The notes: generated by a model from the letters alone, not told the origin. 64,000 bases of DNA from an uncultured Saprospiraceae bacterium (GCA_938016265.1 CALLWB010000046.1:1-64000); one strand, 5' to 3'. Counted from the first letter of the stretch, positions 17,189-26,368 are shown. Translations and numbers: made by a program.

Positions 17189-18002
17189 TACTACCCGACA
17201 TATCCTGGTCTATCTCCTCGGTTGTTTGCTGATTTTCGGCTGCGAAGAGAAGTCCAATTGGCCGACCACGCCCGACCAGGCACCTGCCCTAGTAGTAGAA
17301 GCCTTACTCACTAATGAATTTAAGCATCAAGAAATACAACTTTCCCTAACCCAATCTCAAATCAATGAAGTGCCGACTCCGGTCACCGATGCCGAGTTGT
17401 TTGTATCTGCTGCTGGCAATTTGTTTTCGTTTTCAGCAGACCCAGCGTCGCCAGGTTTGTACAAAAGTACGATCCCATTCGCCGTTTCTTTCGGTCACAC
17501 CCACCAACTGACCATAGATTGGAATGGAGCGATCTACAAATCATCCAGCACCCTTTCTAGTGTAGGAGTCTTACCAGAAATATTTTTTTTACCAGCCTTC
17601 GGAGATTCCAGCAAACTTCGTATCCAGGAGAACATTCCCTTATATTCCAACTTTGAACAAGCCATGTATCAATTTGACATTGACTGGAGCACACAAACTG
17701 GAACACCAGAAGATCGCGCACGTGTTTATTTTTACACCTTCAGCGATTTTCACATCAACGAGATTCAGCCCCCACCAAAAGAGCCCATCCGATTTCCTAT
17801 AGGTAGTGAAGTGATTGTTCGTAAGTATGGTTTGGATGATGAATTCGCTCAATTTTTACTCGCCGTGCAAGTCTCCACCACCTGGAATGGGAATCTGTTT
17901 TATAGCAGTTCGAGCAGTGTACCTAGCAATATCAGTAATGGCGGACTCGGATATTTTGCTACTTGTGGGGTGTTGGCGGATACCATGGTTGCTGGGTTAT
18001 AA
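17181..18002 (+). CDS. DUF4249 lipoprotein, partner of the TonB receptor
   Basis: 273 aa. The start is a GTG lying inside the end of the receptor gene (8-nt overlap); no ATG is available near it, and the GTG gives a proper lipoprotein signal, VYLLGCLLIFGC, with Cys about 21. The family pattern follows: ALVVEALLTNEFKHQEIQLSLTQ and VTDAELFVSAAGNLFSF. DUF4249 proteins sit beside STN-type TonB receptors in Bacteroidota and are thought to be outer-membrane accessory lipoproteins, by analogy with SusD; direct function is not established. The overlap indicates translational coupling. It ends the sigma/FecR/receptor operon. Confidence 0.85.
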   Translation: MLNTTRHILVYLLGCLLIFGCEEKSNWPTTPDQAPALVVEALLTNEFKHQEIQLSLTQSQINEVPTPVTDAELFVSAAGNLFSFSADPASPGLYKSTIPFAVSFGHTHQLTIDWNGAIYKSSSTLSSVGVLPEIFFLPAFGDSSKLRIQENIPLYSNFEQAMYQFDIDWSTQTGTPEDRARVYFYTFSDFHINEIQPPPKEPIRFPIGSEVIVRKYGLDDEFAQFLLAVQVSTTWNGNLFYSSSSSVPSNISNGGLGYFATCGVLADTMVAGL

Positions 18003-18157
18003 AACCGAGTAGCACAAAGAGGGATAAATACACCAAGAGCTGGAAATTATCGCAGCTATTTTCTTTACATAGCTCCGCCATTCACGCCATCCTTTTATCT
18101 ACCTGTCTCCGCGACTCTACGTTTTATTAAATTCGTCAAAACGATAAATTCCTACCC

Positions 18158-18192
18158 AAAAAAGGCCATTCCCCAATACGGGAAATGACCTT
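18158..18192 (-). terminator. Intrinsic terminator of the Cys-rich lipoprotein gene
   Basis: On the minus strand AAGGTCATTTCCC pairs with GGGGAATGGCCTT (one mismatch, one bulge), followed by six T (plus-strand A18158-A18163). Confidence 0.75.
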
Positions 18193-18213
18193 CTAATTGA
18201 ACAATAGGTATTA

Positions 18214-18645
18214 TTAACATCTACTATAACATCTATACGGCTCCTGGCCGAAATAAACCGCCCAATAACAACATGACCATAAGCACCAATCAAACGTAGG
18301 GCATGTACCTCTCATTTGAGTTACTCCCAACGATCCAAGTATGCTTTGAAATGCATTTACTGTTAATTCAGAATATTCTTCATCTGAAAGTAGTCCTAAT
18401 TGAGGATACTTTTCTAAGAGTCCAGTCGAAAACATTTCTTCTAATTCAATAGGAGCACTGTCAACTTTTCTAACAAAGCGTTGTGCAATTGCAATTAATT
18501 CCTGATCCGCAATAAGCTTTTCAGAAGTGATTTCTACCGATTCAATAGTGTCTGCAATTTCTAATACATCAGGAGTTTCTGTTTTTTGACAAGATGTCAT
18601 AATAAGGATAGCAAATAGTGCTACAATAAAAGATAAATTTTTCAT
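18214..18645 (-). CDS. Small lipoprotein with a Cys- and aromatic-rich C-terminal tail
   Basis: 143 aa from the ATG at 18645, which starts a good lipoprotein signal (MKNLSFIVALFAILIMTSC, lipobox Cys 19). A longer frame to 18711 only adds leader-incompatible residues. After an acidic middle (LEIADTIESVEIT ... ELEEMFSTGLLEKYPQLG) the last 29 residues switch to a segment with six Cys and many aromatics: CPTFDWCLWSCCYWAV, then EPYRCYSRC. I do not recognise a family. The layout resembles peptides released from a carrier or a disulfide-knotted domain, but no maturation enzyme is adjacent. It has its own promoter, with a palindrome in the spacer, and its own terminator. Confidence 0.7.
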   Translation of the reverse strand: MKNLSFIVALFAILIMTSCQKTETPDVLEIADTIESVEITSEKLIADQELIAIAQRFVRKVDSAPIELEEMFSTGLLEKYPQLGLLSDEEYSELTVNAFQSILGSLGVTQMRGTCPTFDWCLWSCCYWAVYFGQEPYRCYSRC

Positions 18646-18670
18646 TGTGATTTTTTTAGTAATTAAAAAA

Positions 18671-18702
18671 TGAAATGTAGAAATGACGTCGTTTCTTTTA
18701 CA
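18671..18702 (-). promoter_or_regulatory. Promoter of the Cys-rich lipoprotein gene with a palindrome in its spacer
   Basis: On the minus strand TTG (18700-18702), 21 bp, TACATTTC (18671-18678) fits the Bacteroidota promoter form. The spacer contains GAAACGACGTCATTTC (18679-18694), a near-perfect 16-bp palindrome placed where a repressor would block the polymerase. The leader would be about 20 nt. Confidence 0.55.
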
Positions 18703-19088
18703 ATGATACAAAACATTTTACAAAAAACACACACAGAACACTACACCACAGTTACATGTATATAAAACAGATTTGACTTATACAAATGCATGCACGTTGT
18801 TATAAATCCATGTGAATAAATGGCAAACTCAAACAGTACTTTTATAAAACGAACTTCAACAGGCATATGCTGTAATTTTTTTTTATTTTTTTTCCGTTTT
18901 AGGATTCAACAACTCAATTAATTTAAAAAGCAATATCATCCTTCCAAATAGTTTTGCGGCAAAACAAGACTGATTTAACAATTTTAGAAAAAAAATCATT
19001 CTGACTAAGGGTATTTCAAAATCCCAGGGTATTAAAGGCAAACGGTACCAAATTAATAATTAGAAAAACTTAAAAAATTTATAAAACG
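18703..19088. other. AT-rich divergent intergenic region, no gene seen
   Basis: 386 bp between divergently read lipoprotein genes. The left edge holds the promoter at 18671-18702. The rest is AT-rich with T and A tracts near 18880 and no open frame with coding character. A promoter for the 19089 gene is expected here, but no clear -33/-7 pair was found. Confidence 0.5.
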
Positions 19089-19919
19089 ATGAAAAATTCA
19101 ATTAAAATAATTCTTTCGATTCTGGTAGTTGCTACCTTATTTCAATCTTGTTTAGAAGTACCTGTAAATGATGCGCCAGACGGAATGGTCGCTCCTGAAA
19201 TTCCACCAATGGAAATGCATACCTTGCCTACGGAAAATCTACGTACAACAAATACAGATACCACCGCTGCACAAAGTGCCGGACAAACGTACCATAACTG
19301 GTGGCACGCAGGCGTCAATCTAGCAGTATGGTCAGTCGTTTCCTACGTGGCCATTGCTCCACCGACAGCAGCTTTCCAGCGCGCCTTTTATGAGCAATCA
19401 CAATATGTAGGCAACAGTACCTTCAAATGGGAATACCGCTATACCGATCCAAACAATGGGAAAAAATTTGATGTCGAACTAACAGGACAATACATTTCTA
19501 ATCTTCAGGAAGTGTATTGGGAAATGACCGCATCTCAGGTCGGCGGATTTTCTAACTTCGTATGGTATACAGGTACAACGGCCGTTGGTTTTGCCTCAGG
19601 TAGTTTTACCATCAATAAAAATCCACAAAACCCATCACCAGAGCTGAAACTAGAATACACGAAACCAAATTCGTACGAATCCACCCTTCGAATTACAAAT
19701 GTAGCACCAAACAATCCAAACAACGGCGATTACATTGAATACCGAACAAACCTGAATGACTACTATGATAAGGCATTCGATCTAAAACATGGAGCAAACA
19801 ACCTGTTAGAAATCAACTGGAGCGAAGCCCTAAGAGATGGTCAAGTTCGCCACCCACAACGATTTAATGACAATGACTGGCATTGCTGGAATACCAATCA
19901 ATTGGATGTTGCTTGCTAG
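19089..19919 (+). CDS. Hypothetical lipoprotein, 276 aa
   Basis: Lipoprotein signal MKNSIKIILSILVVATLFQSC (lipobox Cys 21), then a Pro-rich linker (PDGMVAPEIPPMEMHTLP). The body of about 210 residues is rich in Trp, Tyr and Asn (YHNWWHAGVNLAVW, VYWEMTASQVGGFSNFVWY) and looks all-beta, like a lipocalin-type or jelly-roll barrel; this fold guess rests only on composition. No known family is recognised. The gene is divergent from the Cys-rich lipoprotein and ends at a strong hairpin terminator, so it is a single transcription unit. It is probably anchored at the outer membrane. Confidence 0.75.
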   Translation: MKNSIKIILSILVVATLFQSCLEVPVNDAPDGMVAPEIPPMEMHTLPTENLRTTNTDTTAAQSAGQTYHNWWHAGVNLAVWSVVSYVAIAPPTAAFQRAFYEQSQYVGNSTFKWEYRYTDPNNGKKFDVELTGQYISNLQEVYWEMTASQVGGFSNFVWYTGTTAVGFASGSFTINKNPQNPSPELKLEYTKPNSYESTLRITNVAPNNPNNGDYIEYRTNLNDYYDKAFDLKHGANNLLEINWSEALRDGQVRHPQRFNDNDWHCWNTNQLDVAC

Positions 19920-19991
19920 GATATTGCTAGGGCGAGAATGATCTGATTCAGCGTTGTTTCTTGCTATTTCATAACAACTTACTAATCATAG

Positions 19992-20035
19992 GAATGGGGA
20001 AAACTATTTAAAATAGGTTCCCCATTTCTATTTTG
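19992..20035 (+). terminator. Long hairpin terminator after the 19089 gene
   Basis: GAATGGGGAA (19992-20001) pairs with TTCCCCATTT (20018-20027), and an inner CTATTT/AATAG stem extends the hairpin. A T-rich tail (TCTATTTTGG) follows. Confidence 0.65.
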
Positions 20036-20260
20036 GTGTTTTGCCTGCAATAACTTTTTCACCATCCGTTGGAGATCCAAGGTTGGCCCTTGCTTTAAAA
20101 GTAAAATTAACCTATATTGAAATAATAACATCTAGGAGTTAATGTCCCGTCTGACTTCAAAATGATTTTGCAATTTTTTATCTGAAGGAATAATTTTAGA
20201 TTTCATGTGCTATTAATGTACTATGAAATCAGGTAATATTCACCAAAATCAGTCGTACGA

Positions 20261-20707
20261 ATGAAATTTAAGCTATTTTTTTATTGTATTCTAATTGGTT
20301 GTATTTCGACAATTGACACCTATGCCCAAATTCAACATTTGCAAACCATGAAAGATGGTTTTCTGGAGGATGTTCGTCATGTTGTTGTCAGTCCCGATGA
20401 TAATTTTGTTTATGCTGGGGGTAAAGGTTTTGCAATTTTTCAACGGGATAGTTTAACTGGACGATTAACACAAGTCATGGCAACGGACTCGATATACCCC
20501 AATGCAATGGGTATCACGAATAGCGGTCAGTATTTAATGTTGTTGATGGGTGATTATGGGATACATATCTATGAACGCAATTTGCAAACTGGAATGTTAA
20601 CCTGGAAAAGTAAAGCACCTGATGTCAGCCATGGGTATTATAGCGATATTGAATTTACCAACGATGATAGCCCAATCTTAGGCCCCATGACTAACACTCA
20701 ATTCTAA
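20261..20707 (+). pseudogene. Truncated secreted beta-propeller (lactonase-like) protein
   Basis: 148 aa with signal peptide (MKFKLFFYCILIGCISTIDTYAQ). Two to three propeller-blade units follow: VRHVVVSPDDNFVYAGG, GKGFAIFQRDSLTGRLTQV, YLMLLMGDYGIHIYERNLQTGML. Complete proteins of this kind have at least six blades (over 350 aa), but here the frame stops after DSPILGPMTNTQF and no blade continues in any frame. About 580 bp downstream a short relic of a T9SS tail is visible (21288-21326), so the gene probably once ended in a T9SS domain and lost its middle. A palindrome GATTTCAT/ATGAAATC (20199-20230) lies upstream. Expression as a short product cannot be excluded. Confidence 0.6.
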
Positions 20708-21137
20708 AAAATTGTTCTAGACACCTACCGCTTGGATATTTGCTTAGGAAACAAGTGACTAAAAAAATGTTTGACTTAGGTCAAACCGCCTTTTTTGCCA
20801 ATATTTTTCAAGCAAACGCTTACAAAATTTGTTCTATTCCCCTATTTGTAGGACCAAGAAACAGAAAACCTACTACCATTTACCTATTTTATGTGACATA
20901 GAAAAATCAATATTTGTTTTATAAATGTCGCAAAAACCCTATTAAATATGGGACTTTCTCCTTACCTTGAAAAAATAATCTAAAAAGTAGAAAACTTTTT
21001 CTATTTTTTTCGTGTTTTATTTATGCAACAAGGCAACGAATTCTTTTTTAAGGACGTTCTCTTATTGTAATCTTACAAATGATGCCTATAAAAGGCAAAA
21101 ATAGCACAAACAGATTCGCACCCTGTTTAAGTTTTCG
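20708..21137. other. Intergenic region, possible small-RNA locus
   Basis: No coding frame with protein character. A weak hairpin AAAAAGT/ACTTTTT is at 20982-21000. The region runs into a strong terminator at 21138 that has no adjacent gene to terminate, so a small RNA ending there is possible; no known RNA family was recognised. Confidence 0.3.
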
Positions 21138-21175
21138 GAGGCTTGTTATGACGACAGATAACAAGCCTCTTTTTT
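21138..21175 (+). terminator. Strong intrinsic terminator without an adjacent gene
   Basis: A perfect 12-bp stem GAGGCTTGTTAT (21138-21149) / ATAACAAGCCTC (21158-21169), loop of 8 nt, then six T (21170-21175). The nearest upstream plus-strand stop is 430 bp away. Confidence 0.85.
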
Positions 21176-21287
21176 ATTTGATCTTTTAGCGGCTTCTCCA
21201 GCCAAGTGTAATGCGAATTCATTCCTTAATTTTTTTAGCTAAAAAGCCTATTCCCGCATCAATGGTCAAGGAGATCGTAGTACCGCA

Positions 21288-21326
21288 AATGAAGGTGATT
21301 TAGAAATTTTCAAAACATTGAAAAAT
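21288..21326 (+). pseudogene. Relic of a T9SS type A C-terminus
   Basis: The frame reads NEGDLEIFKTLKN, against NRGNLEVFKILKN at the true C-terminus of the gene ending at 23987; the DNA is also alike. The relic reads into SLPY and a stop, and upstream residues do not match. It is probably the end of the decayed propeller gene or of another lost cargo gene. About 200 bp of featureless sequence follow to the next gene. Confidence 0.45.
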
Positions 21327-21563
21327 TCCCTCCCTTATTAACTAGTTAGTTAGCGCCTTGACTGGATTCAGATAGGGCATTTTTTGTTTTCGGTACCAAT
21401 CGGAAATTGTTTTCAGATGCTGAATTATAAAATTAAGAAGTACGACGATTCTATTTTTAGCTACACTTATGTCCTCTTTCTTGACGACTGTAAATCGTCT
21501 AGGTAGATAAAGAAAAATAAATGATATATTGTAACTTCTAAGGCATTAGAAAAAGAGCCAAGT

Positions 21564-23987
21564 ATGGTAAAACTAAATCAACCCCAAATGAAAAAGTTCC
21601 TAAGTATATTAACGTTATCCTTATTATTTGTTTCGAATAGTTCAGCTCAAATTTGGGAAGACTTTTGCTTGCACGGACAATTGCAATATGAGGTAATTTC
21701 TATGACCAATAATGAAATTATATTTGACATCCGACTAAAACAACTCCCTACAAGCGTTTGTGGTAGTATTCCTTTATTCCAAGCCGAATACCAAATAGAA
21801 TATAACGATAATGCATTTACCGCACCAACCCTTTCAAAAGTTGAAGCTCCCCCAATAATAACTGTGCCATTCCCCATACAACATGGTTATTTTGATGGAT
21901 TGCCTACAGACACATCTTCAGGGCCGATTGGTATCGGCATCTTTAGAAAAACCTACTATGATGAAACGGCGACAGCACTAGTAGATAATAAAATGATAGT
22001 GAATCAAAATGCTATTCCTGTAGGTACTCCGACAGAATTTGAAACCAAAATAGCAATAATTGGACTATCTTATGTTACCATAGGTAGGTTCAAAATGTCT
22101 GGATACGATGGAACTAGTCCATATAATTTCGAATTTGTCAATTCACAAAGTCCTACTAATTCTTCTTCCATTGTACGGGGTGTGCAGAATTCTAGTGCAT
22201 TTCCAACAATTCTTACTTACCTCGATTATGACTTCATTGAAAATGGTGCCTTTGGAAATATATATAATGATCTCAACCAAAACTGCACGAAAGAAAACAA
22301 CGAATCGGGCATTCAAAGTATGTTCGCTATAATAAACCCAGGTAATATTATTGTACAAACTTATCAGTCAGGAAATTGGGGGATCGACTTGCCTCCTGGC
22401 AATTATTCTATTACCGCCGATACTACTAATTTGTGGAGTAGCTGTATACCAAGCCAAAATTTCACCATTACCAATCCAACAGGTCTAGTATCTGTGCCCC
22501 CGATTGGAATATCTTCAAATTTCCCTTGTCCTGCACCCAATATAAGTGTTAGTATGCCCTTTATGCGTCCTTGCTTTGGGAATCAACCTATCTACATTTC
22601 CGTATGCAATTCAGCAAACGGAACTAGTGTTCTTAATAATCCTTACGTAATTTTAGAATTGGATAGTCTAATAACCATAACTCAATCCGATTCTACCTAT
22701 ACAGACTTGGGAAATAATAATTATCAAATAGATCTATCGTCATTAAATCCAGGTCAGTGCACAAATTTATATATGCTTGCCTCCTTGAGCTGTGATGCAG
22801 TTCTAGGCCAAGGGCTTTGCTTGGAGGCAGTAGTTTTTCCAGTAGACCCCTGTGTTTTAGATTCGACCCCAAATCCCTTTCCTCCTACTGTTTCTCCTTG
22901 TACTTCCGCCTGGGACAATTCAAGCTTAGCAGTCACTGGGTATTGTCAGAATGATAGTATTTATTTTGAGATTACGAATGTCGGTGGTATTGGTGCAGAT
23001 ATGACATGCTATGCTCCAGTAATGGTGTATCTCGATGGGGTTGCTTTCTTGCAAGATTCTATTCTTTTGAATGCACAGGGAACCACTTATTTCACCTTTC
23101 CTGGCAATGGGGAATCTTGGCATTTAGAAACGTTCCAACATCCATTGCATCCTGGCAATTCGATGCCTAGTGCTACTGTTGAAAACTGTGGAGGTACAAC
23201 AGCCACTACAATAATAAACCAATTTGCACATAATGATGCAGACCCCTTTGTAGATATTTATTGCAACGTAGTTACTGGTAGCTATGACCCCAACGATAAA
23301 CGAGGATTCCCCCTAGGAGTTTCAGATGATAATTTAATACGTGCTAATCAACAGTTACAATACATGATTCGTTTTCAAAATACGGGGACGGACACTGCAT
23401 TTACTGTAGTGGTTAGGGATACGCTGGAAACTGATTTAGACCTTCTTTCTTTCACTTCTGGAACTTCAAGTCACGATTACAATTTTAGGCTGTACGGCAA
23501 TCGAATATTAGAATGGACGTTCAATCATATTATGCTTCCTGATAGCAATATCAACGAACCTGCCAGCCACGGATTTTTAATGTTTACCATAGATCAAGTC
23601 CGTGATTTACCTGTTGGTACTACAATTGAAAATTCGGCAGGCATATACTTTGATTTTAATGACCCAATAATTACCAATGTTGCCACACACACGATATACG
23701 ATGTGGAGATTCTTTCTTCTACAGAAGATGACGCATCGACAAATTTATCCAGTAGCTTCCGACTCTATCCAAATCCAGTAAAATCTTTTTTCACCATTGA
23801 TCTCCAAACAAATTTCCAAACGGTAGAAGTCTCTATCTTCAATACCTCAGGCCAACAAATGGCCATTCAGGAATTTAGACACACCGACAAAGTAGAATTT
23901 AAAAATGACTATCCTCCTGGTATTTATTTCGTTCAAGTCACCACAAATAGAGGCAATTTAGAGGTGTTCAAAATATTGAAAAATTAA
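21564..23987 (+). CDS. Secreted DUF7619-type protein with T9SS type A sorting domain
   Basis: 807 aa. Signal peptide; the start may instead be the ATG at 21588 (MKKFLSILTLSLLFVSNSSAQ), which removes eight residues. The N-terminal 220 residues look like a secreted adhesion-type beta domain. A carboxypeptidase-like segment follows (GNIYNDLNQNCTKENNE...GNWGIDLPPGNYSI). Near 565-720 is the conserved block SYDPNDKRGFP...QYMIRFQNTGTDTAFTV...RDTLETDLDLLSF...FTIDQVRDLPVGTTIENSAGIYFDFNDPI, typical of DUF7619 in Bacteroidota surface proteins. The last 75 residues are the T9SS tail (FRLYPNPVKSFFTID...PPGIYFVQVTT). Its stop lies 4 bp from the convergent DPP IV stop. Function is unknown; surface display or release is likely. 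Confidence 0.85.
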   Translation: MVKLNQPQMKKFLSILTLSLLFVSNSSAQIWEDFCLHGQLQYEVISMTNNEIIFDIRLKQLPTSVCGSIPLFQAEYQIEYNDNAFTAPTLSKVEAPPIITVPFPIQHGYFDGLPTDTSSGPIGIGIFRKTYYDETATALVDNKMIVNQNAIPVGTPTEFETKIAIIGLSYVTIGRFKMSGYDGTSPYNFEFVNSQSPTNSSSIVRGVQNSSAFPTILTYLDYDFIENGAFGNIYNDLNQNCTKENNESGIQSMFAIINPGNIIVQTYQSGNWGIDLPPGNYSITADTTNLWSSCIPSQNFTITNPTGLVSVPPIGISSNFPCPAPNISVSMPFMRPCFGNQPIYISVCNSANGTSVLNNPYVILELDSLITITQSDSTYTDLGNNNYQIDLSSLNPGQCTNLYMLASLSCDAVLGQGLCLEAVVFPVDPCVLDSTPNPFPPTVSPCTSAWDNSSLAVTGYCQNDSIYFEITNVGGIGADMTCYAPVMVYLDGVAFLQDSILLNAQGTTYFTFPGNGESWHLETFQHPLHPGNSMPSATVENCGGTTATTIINQFAHNDADPFVDIYCNVVTGSYDPNDKRGFPLGVSDDNLIRANQQLQYMIRFQNTGTDTAFTVVVRDTLETDLDLLSFTSGTSSHDYNFRLYGNRILEWTFNHIMLPDSNINEPASHGFLMFTIDQVRDLPVGTTIENSAGIYFDFNDPIITNVATHTIYDVEILSSTEDDASTNLSSSFRLYPNPVKSFFTIDLQTNFQTVEVSIFNTSGQQMAIQEFRHTDKVEFKNDYPPGIYFVQVTTNRGNLEVFKILKN

Positions 23988-23991
23988 AAGC

Positions 23992-26163
23992 CTACAGGTT
24001 CTCCAAAATAAAATTCGTCATCTTATTGTACAAGTGTAACCGAGTTACTCCACCATAAATGCCATGATTCCGATTCGGATACAAGTAAGTATCAAACTGC
24101 TTATTGGCAGCAATCAGCGCATTCATCATCTCAAAAGAGTTTTGCGCATGCACATTGTCATCCCCCGTACCATGAATAAGCAAGTAATTGCCCTTCAGCC
24201 GATCAGCGAAATTGGTTGGTGAATTGTCCTCATAGCCATTTTCGTTTTCTCCTGGCGTCCGCATATAGCGCTCGGTGTAGATGGTGTCGTACCATTTCCA
24301 GTTGGTCACAGGAGCAACAGCGATGGCAGCTTTGAATACATCATTACCCTTCAACAAACATAACGACGACAGATATCCACCGTAACTCCAACCGAAAATA
24401 CCGATCCGATCACTGTCTACATAAGCTTGCTCGCCTAGCCATTTTGCGGCCTCTATCTGGTCAATCGTTTCATATTTTCCCAATTGCTGATAGGTCATCT
24501 TTTTGAATTGCTCCCCGCGAGCACCCGTCCCTCTGTTATCTACAGATACCACGATATATCCTTGTTGCGCTAGGTGTTGGAACCAGAAATAATTGAAACT
24601 GCCCCAGCTATTCTGCGCAGTCTGACTGCCAGGGCCGCCATAAACATACATAAATACGGGGTATTGTTTGCTAGCATCGAAGTTGGAAGGTTTGACCATC
24701 CAGCCATTGAGCGATACGTCTTCTGTTGTTTTAAATTTGAAAAACTCGACCGGAGCAATGTCATATTTCGCCATAGTTGCTTTGATGGCAGCATTGTCTT
24801 CTATACTGCGAAGCTCCTTTCCATCTCGATCCAACACAGAGACGACAGCTGGCGAATTGGAAGAAGTATGCGTATTTACAAAGTAGTCGAACGTCTTGCT
24901 AAACTGGGCAGCATTTGTACCCGCCGCAGTAGTCAATCTGAATTTTTTCTTCGCTTTTAAATCTGTTGAATACACATGGCGCTCCATAGGAGAAACCTCG
25001 GCGGATTGATAATAAATCATCCCATTTTTTTCATCTACGCCGTAGAAAGACGTGACGTCATAATCGCCTTTTGTCAATTGTTTGATCAACTTCCCATTAA
25101 GGCCGTATAAATAAACATGATTGAATCCGTCTTGCTCACTTAGCCAAATAAACCCAGTACCGTTTTTTAGAAAGGTAAGGTGATCATGGATGTCAATATA
25201 GTATTCATTTTTCTCAGAAAGCAATGTTTTAGTGGCTCCTGTTGTAGCGTTGGTCGTCAACAAGTTCAACTCATTTTGATGGCGGTTCATGTGGAAGACA
25301 ACTAGATTTTCAGCGTTCTGCCATTTGATTCTTGGGATGTACATGTCTGGTTTGTCGCCTACCTTTGCTAGTACCGTTTTATTTGATTTGAGGTTGTAGA
25401 TATGACAGGTTACATTAGCGTTGTCTTCGCCAGCTTTTGGATATTTGAAGGAAGATAACTCTGGATACAATTGATTGGTGTAGGCAGTCATCATCCATTC
25501 TTTAACGTCCGTTTCGTCAAATCGCATGAAGGCAATTTTCTCTCCGTCAGGTGCCCACTCAAAAGCGCGGGACATGCTAAACTCTTCTTCATATACCCAA
25601 TCTGTTGCACCGTTTATGACGGCATTCTCTTTCCCGTCGTTGGTGATTTGTACTTCTTTTCCTGATTTTAGATTTTTGTAGTAGAGATTGTTGCCTCTTA
25701 CAAATGCTATTTTGTCACCTTGTGGTGAAAGGGTGGCGTATCGTTGTTTTCCGTCGTTGGACACGGGTGTTAAGTCTCCAGATCCAGCATTCCACACAAA
25801 AAAGTTAGCTCGACTGGAGTGTCGGTATATTTTCTCGCTTTCTGTTTCTAAGACCACTTGGCTTTCATCTTCGCTAAAAGTATAACTGCTGAATCTTCCA
25901 GGAAAATCAGCTCCTTTCAAACTAGCCGTCTCCAGAATATTTCCTACAGGATTCCCAGTAGTAAGATCATATTTTACAATATTTCCTGCTTCTAGTTTTG
26001 AATAGTGCTTACCATCATTCAAAAAATTGAACCCGGCAACTCTTGCAGGCATAAAGGTATAATTGCCCCAGATATCCTCGACAGTTATTTTACTTCCCTG
26101 TGCATGAGACAGTTGAGCACCAACAACAAAACTAATTAGTAAAAGTAAGATTCCCTTTTTCAT
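23992..26163 (-). CDS. Dipeptidyl-peptidase IV (S9B serine peptidase)
   Basis: 723 aa. Signal peptide (MKKGILLLLISFVVGAQLSHAQ), an N-terminal eight-bladed propeller domain (about 80-470), then the alpha/beta-hydrolase domain. Catalytic triad: Ser in GWSYGG (about 592), Asp in GTGDDNVH (about 669) and His in NRNHGIYGG (about 700). The propeller Glu pair that binds the free N-terminus of the substrate is visible as DWVYEEEF. It removes X-Pro or X-Ala dipeptides from peptides in the periplasm or at the outer membrane. No T9SS tail is present. Single gene, convergent with the T9SS cargo gene. Confidence 0.95.
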   Translation of the reverse strand: MKKGILLLLISFVVGAQLSHAQGSKITVEDIWGNYTFMPARVAGFNFLNDGKHYSKLEAGNIVKYDLTTGNPVGNILETASLKGADFPGRFSSYTFSEDESQVVLETESEKIYRHSSRANFFVWNAGSGDLTPVSNDGKQRYATLSPQGDKIAFVRGNNLYYKNLKSGKEVQITNDGKENAVINGATDWVYEEEFSMSRAFEWAPDGEKIAFMRFDETDVKEWMMTAYTNQLYPELSSFKYPKAGEDNANVTCHIYNLKSNKTVLAKVGDKPDMYIPRIKWQNAENLVVFHMNRHQNELNLLTTNATTGATKTLLSEKNEYYIDIHDHLTFLKNGTGFIWLSEQDGFNHVYLYGLNGKLIKQLTKGDYDVTSFYGVDEKNGMIYYQSAEVSPMERHVYSTDLKAKKKFRLTTAAGTNAAQFSKTFDYFVNTHTSSNSPAVVSVLDRDGKELRSIEDNAAIKATMAKYDIAPVEFFKFKTTEDVSLNGWMVKPSNFDASKQYPVFMYVYGGPGSQTAQNSWGSFNYFWFQHLAQQGYIVVSVDNRGTGARGEQFKKMTYQQLGKYETIDQIEAAKWLGEQAYVDSDRIGIFGWSYGGYLSSLCLLKGNDVFKAAIAVAPVTNWKWYDTIYTERYMRTPGENENGYEDNSPTNFADRLKGNYLLIHGTGDDNVHAQNSFEMMNALIAANKQFDTYLYPNRNHGIYGGVTRLHLYNKMTNFILENL

Positions 26164-26242
26164 AATAATATTGAATTAATGAAGTTTTTTCGTTCCGTAA
26201 ATTTAAGCATTGTCTAAGAGTTTTTTTGCTTAATGTTAATTA

Positions 26243-26353
26243 TTATTGGGTTACTAAATTATTGACTTATTCAGTATCTTGAGTTATTAAGTCCACTGAC
26301 TTGTCAGAAAATCACCAGCAATTGGATGTGCTCCACACTTAGTAACCCAATAA
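26243..26353. repeat. 111-bp element bounded by 15-bp perfect inverted repeats
   Basis: TTATTGGGTTACTAA (26243-26257) and its exact complement TTAGTAACCCAATAA (26339-26353) enclose 81 bp without coding capacity. It fills most of the DPP IV / DUF1851 divergent region. It could be a very small MITE or paired regulator sites; only one copy is in the window. Confidence 0.45.
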
Positions 26354-26368
26354 CTTAATAACCTAGCC

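Noticed and set aside
21350-21359. TTAGCGCCTT, as in the repeats before the LytTR gene, as a second regulator site
   Set aside because: A single 10-base match without the paired repeat and in a decayed region; expected by chance at about this rate.
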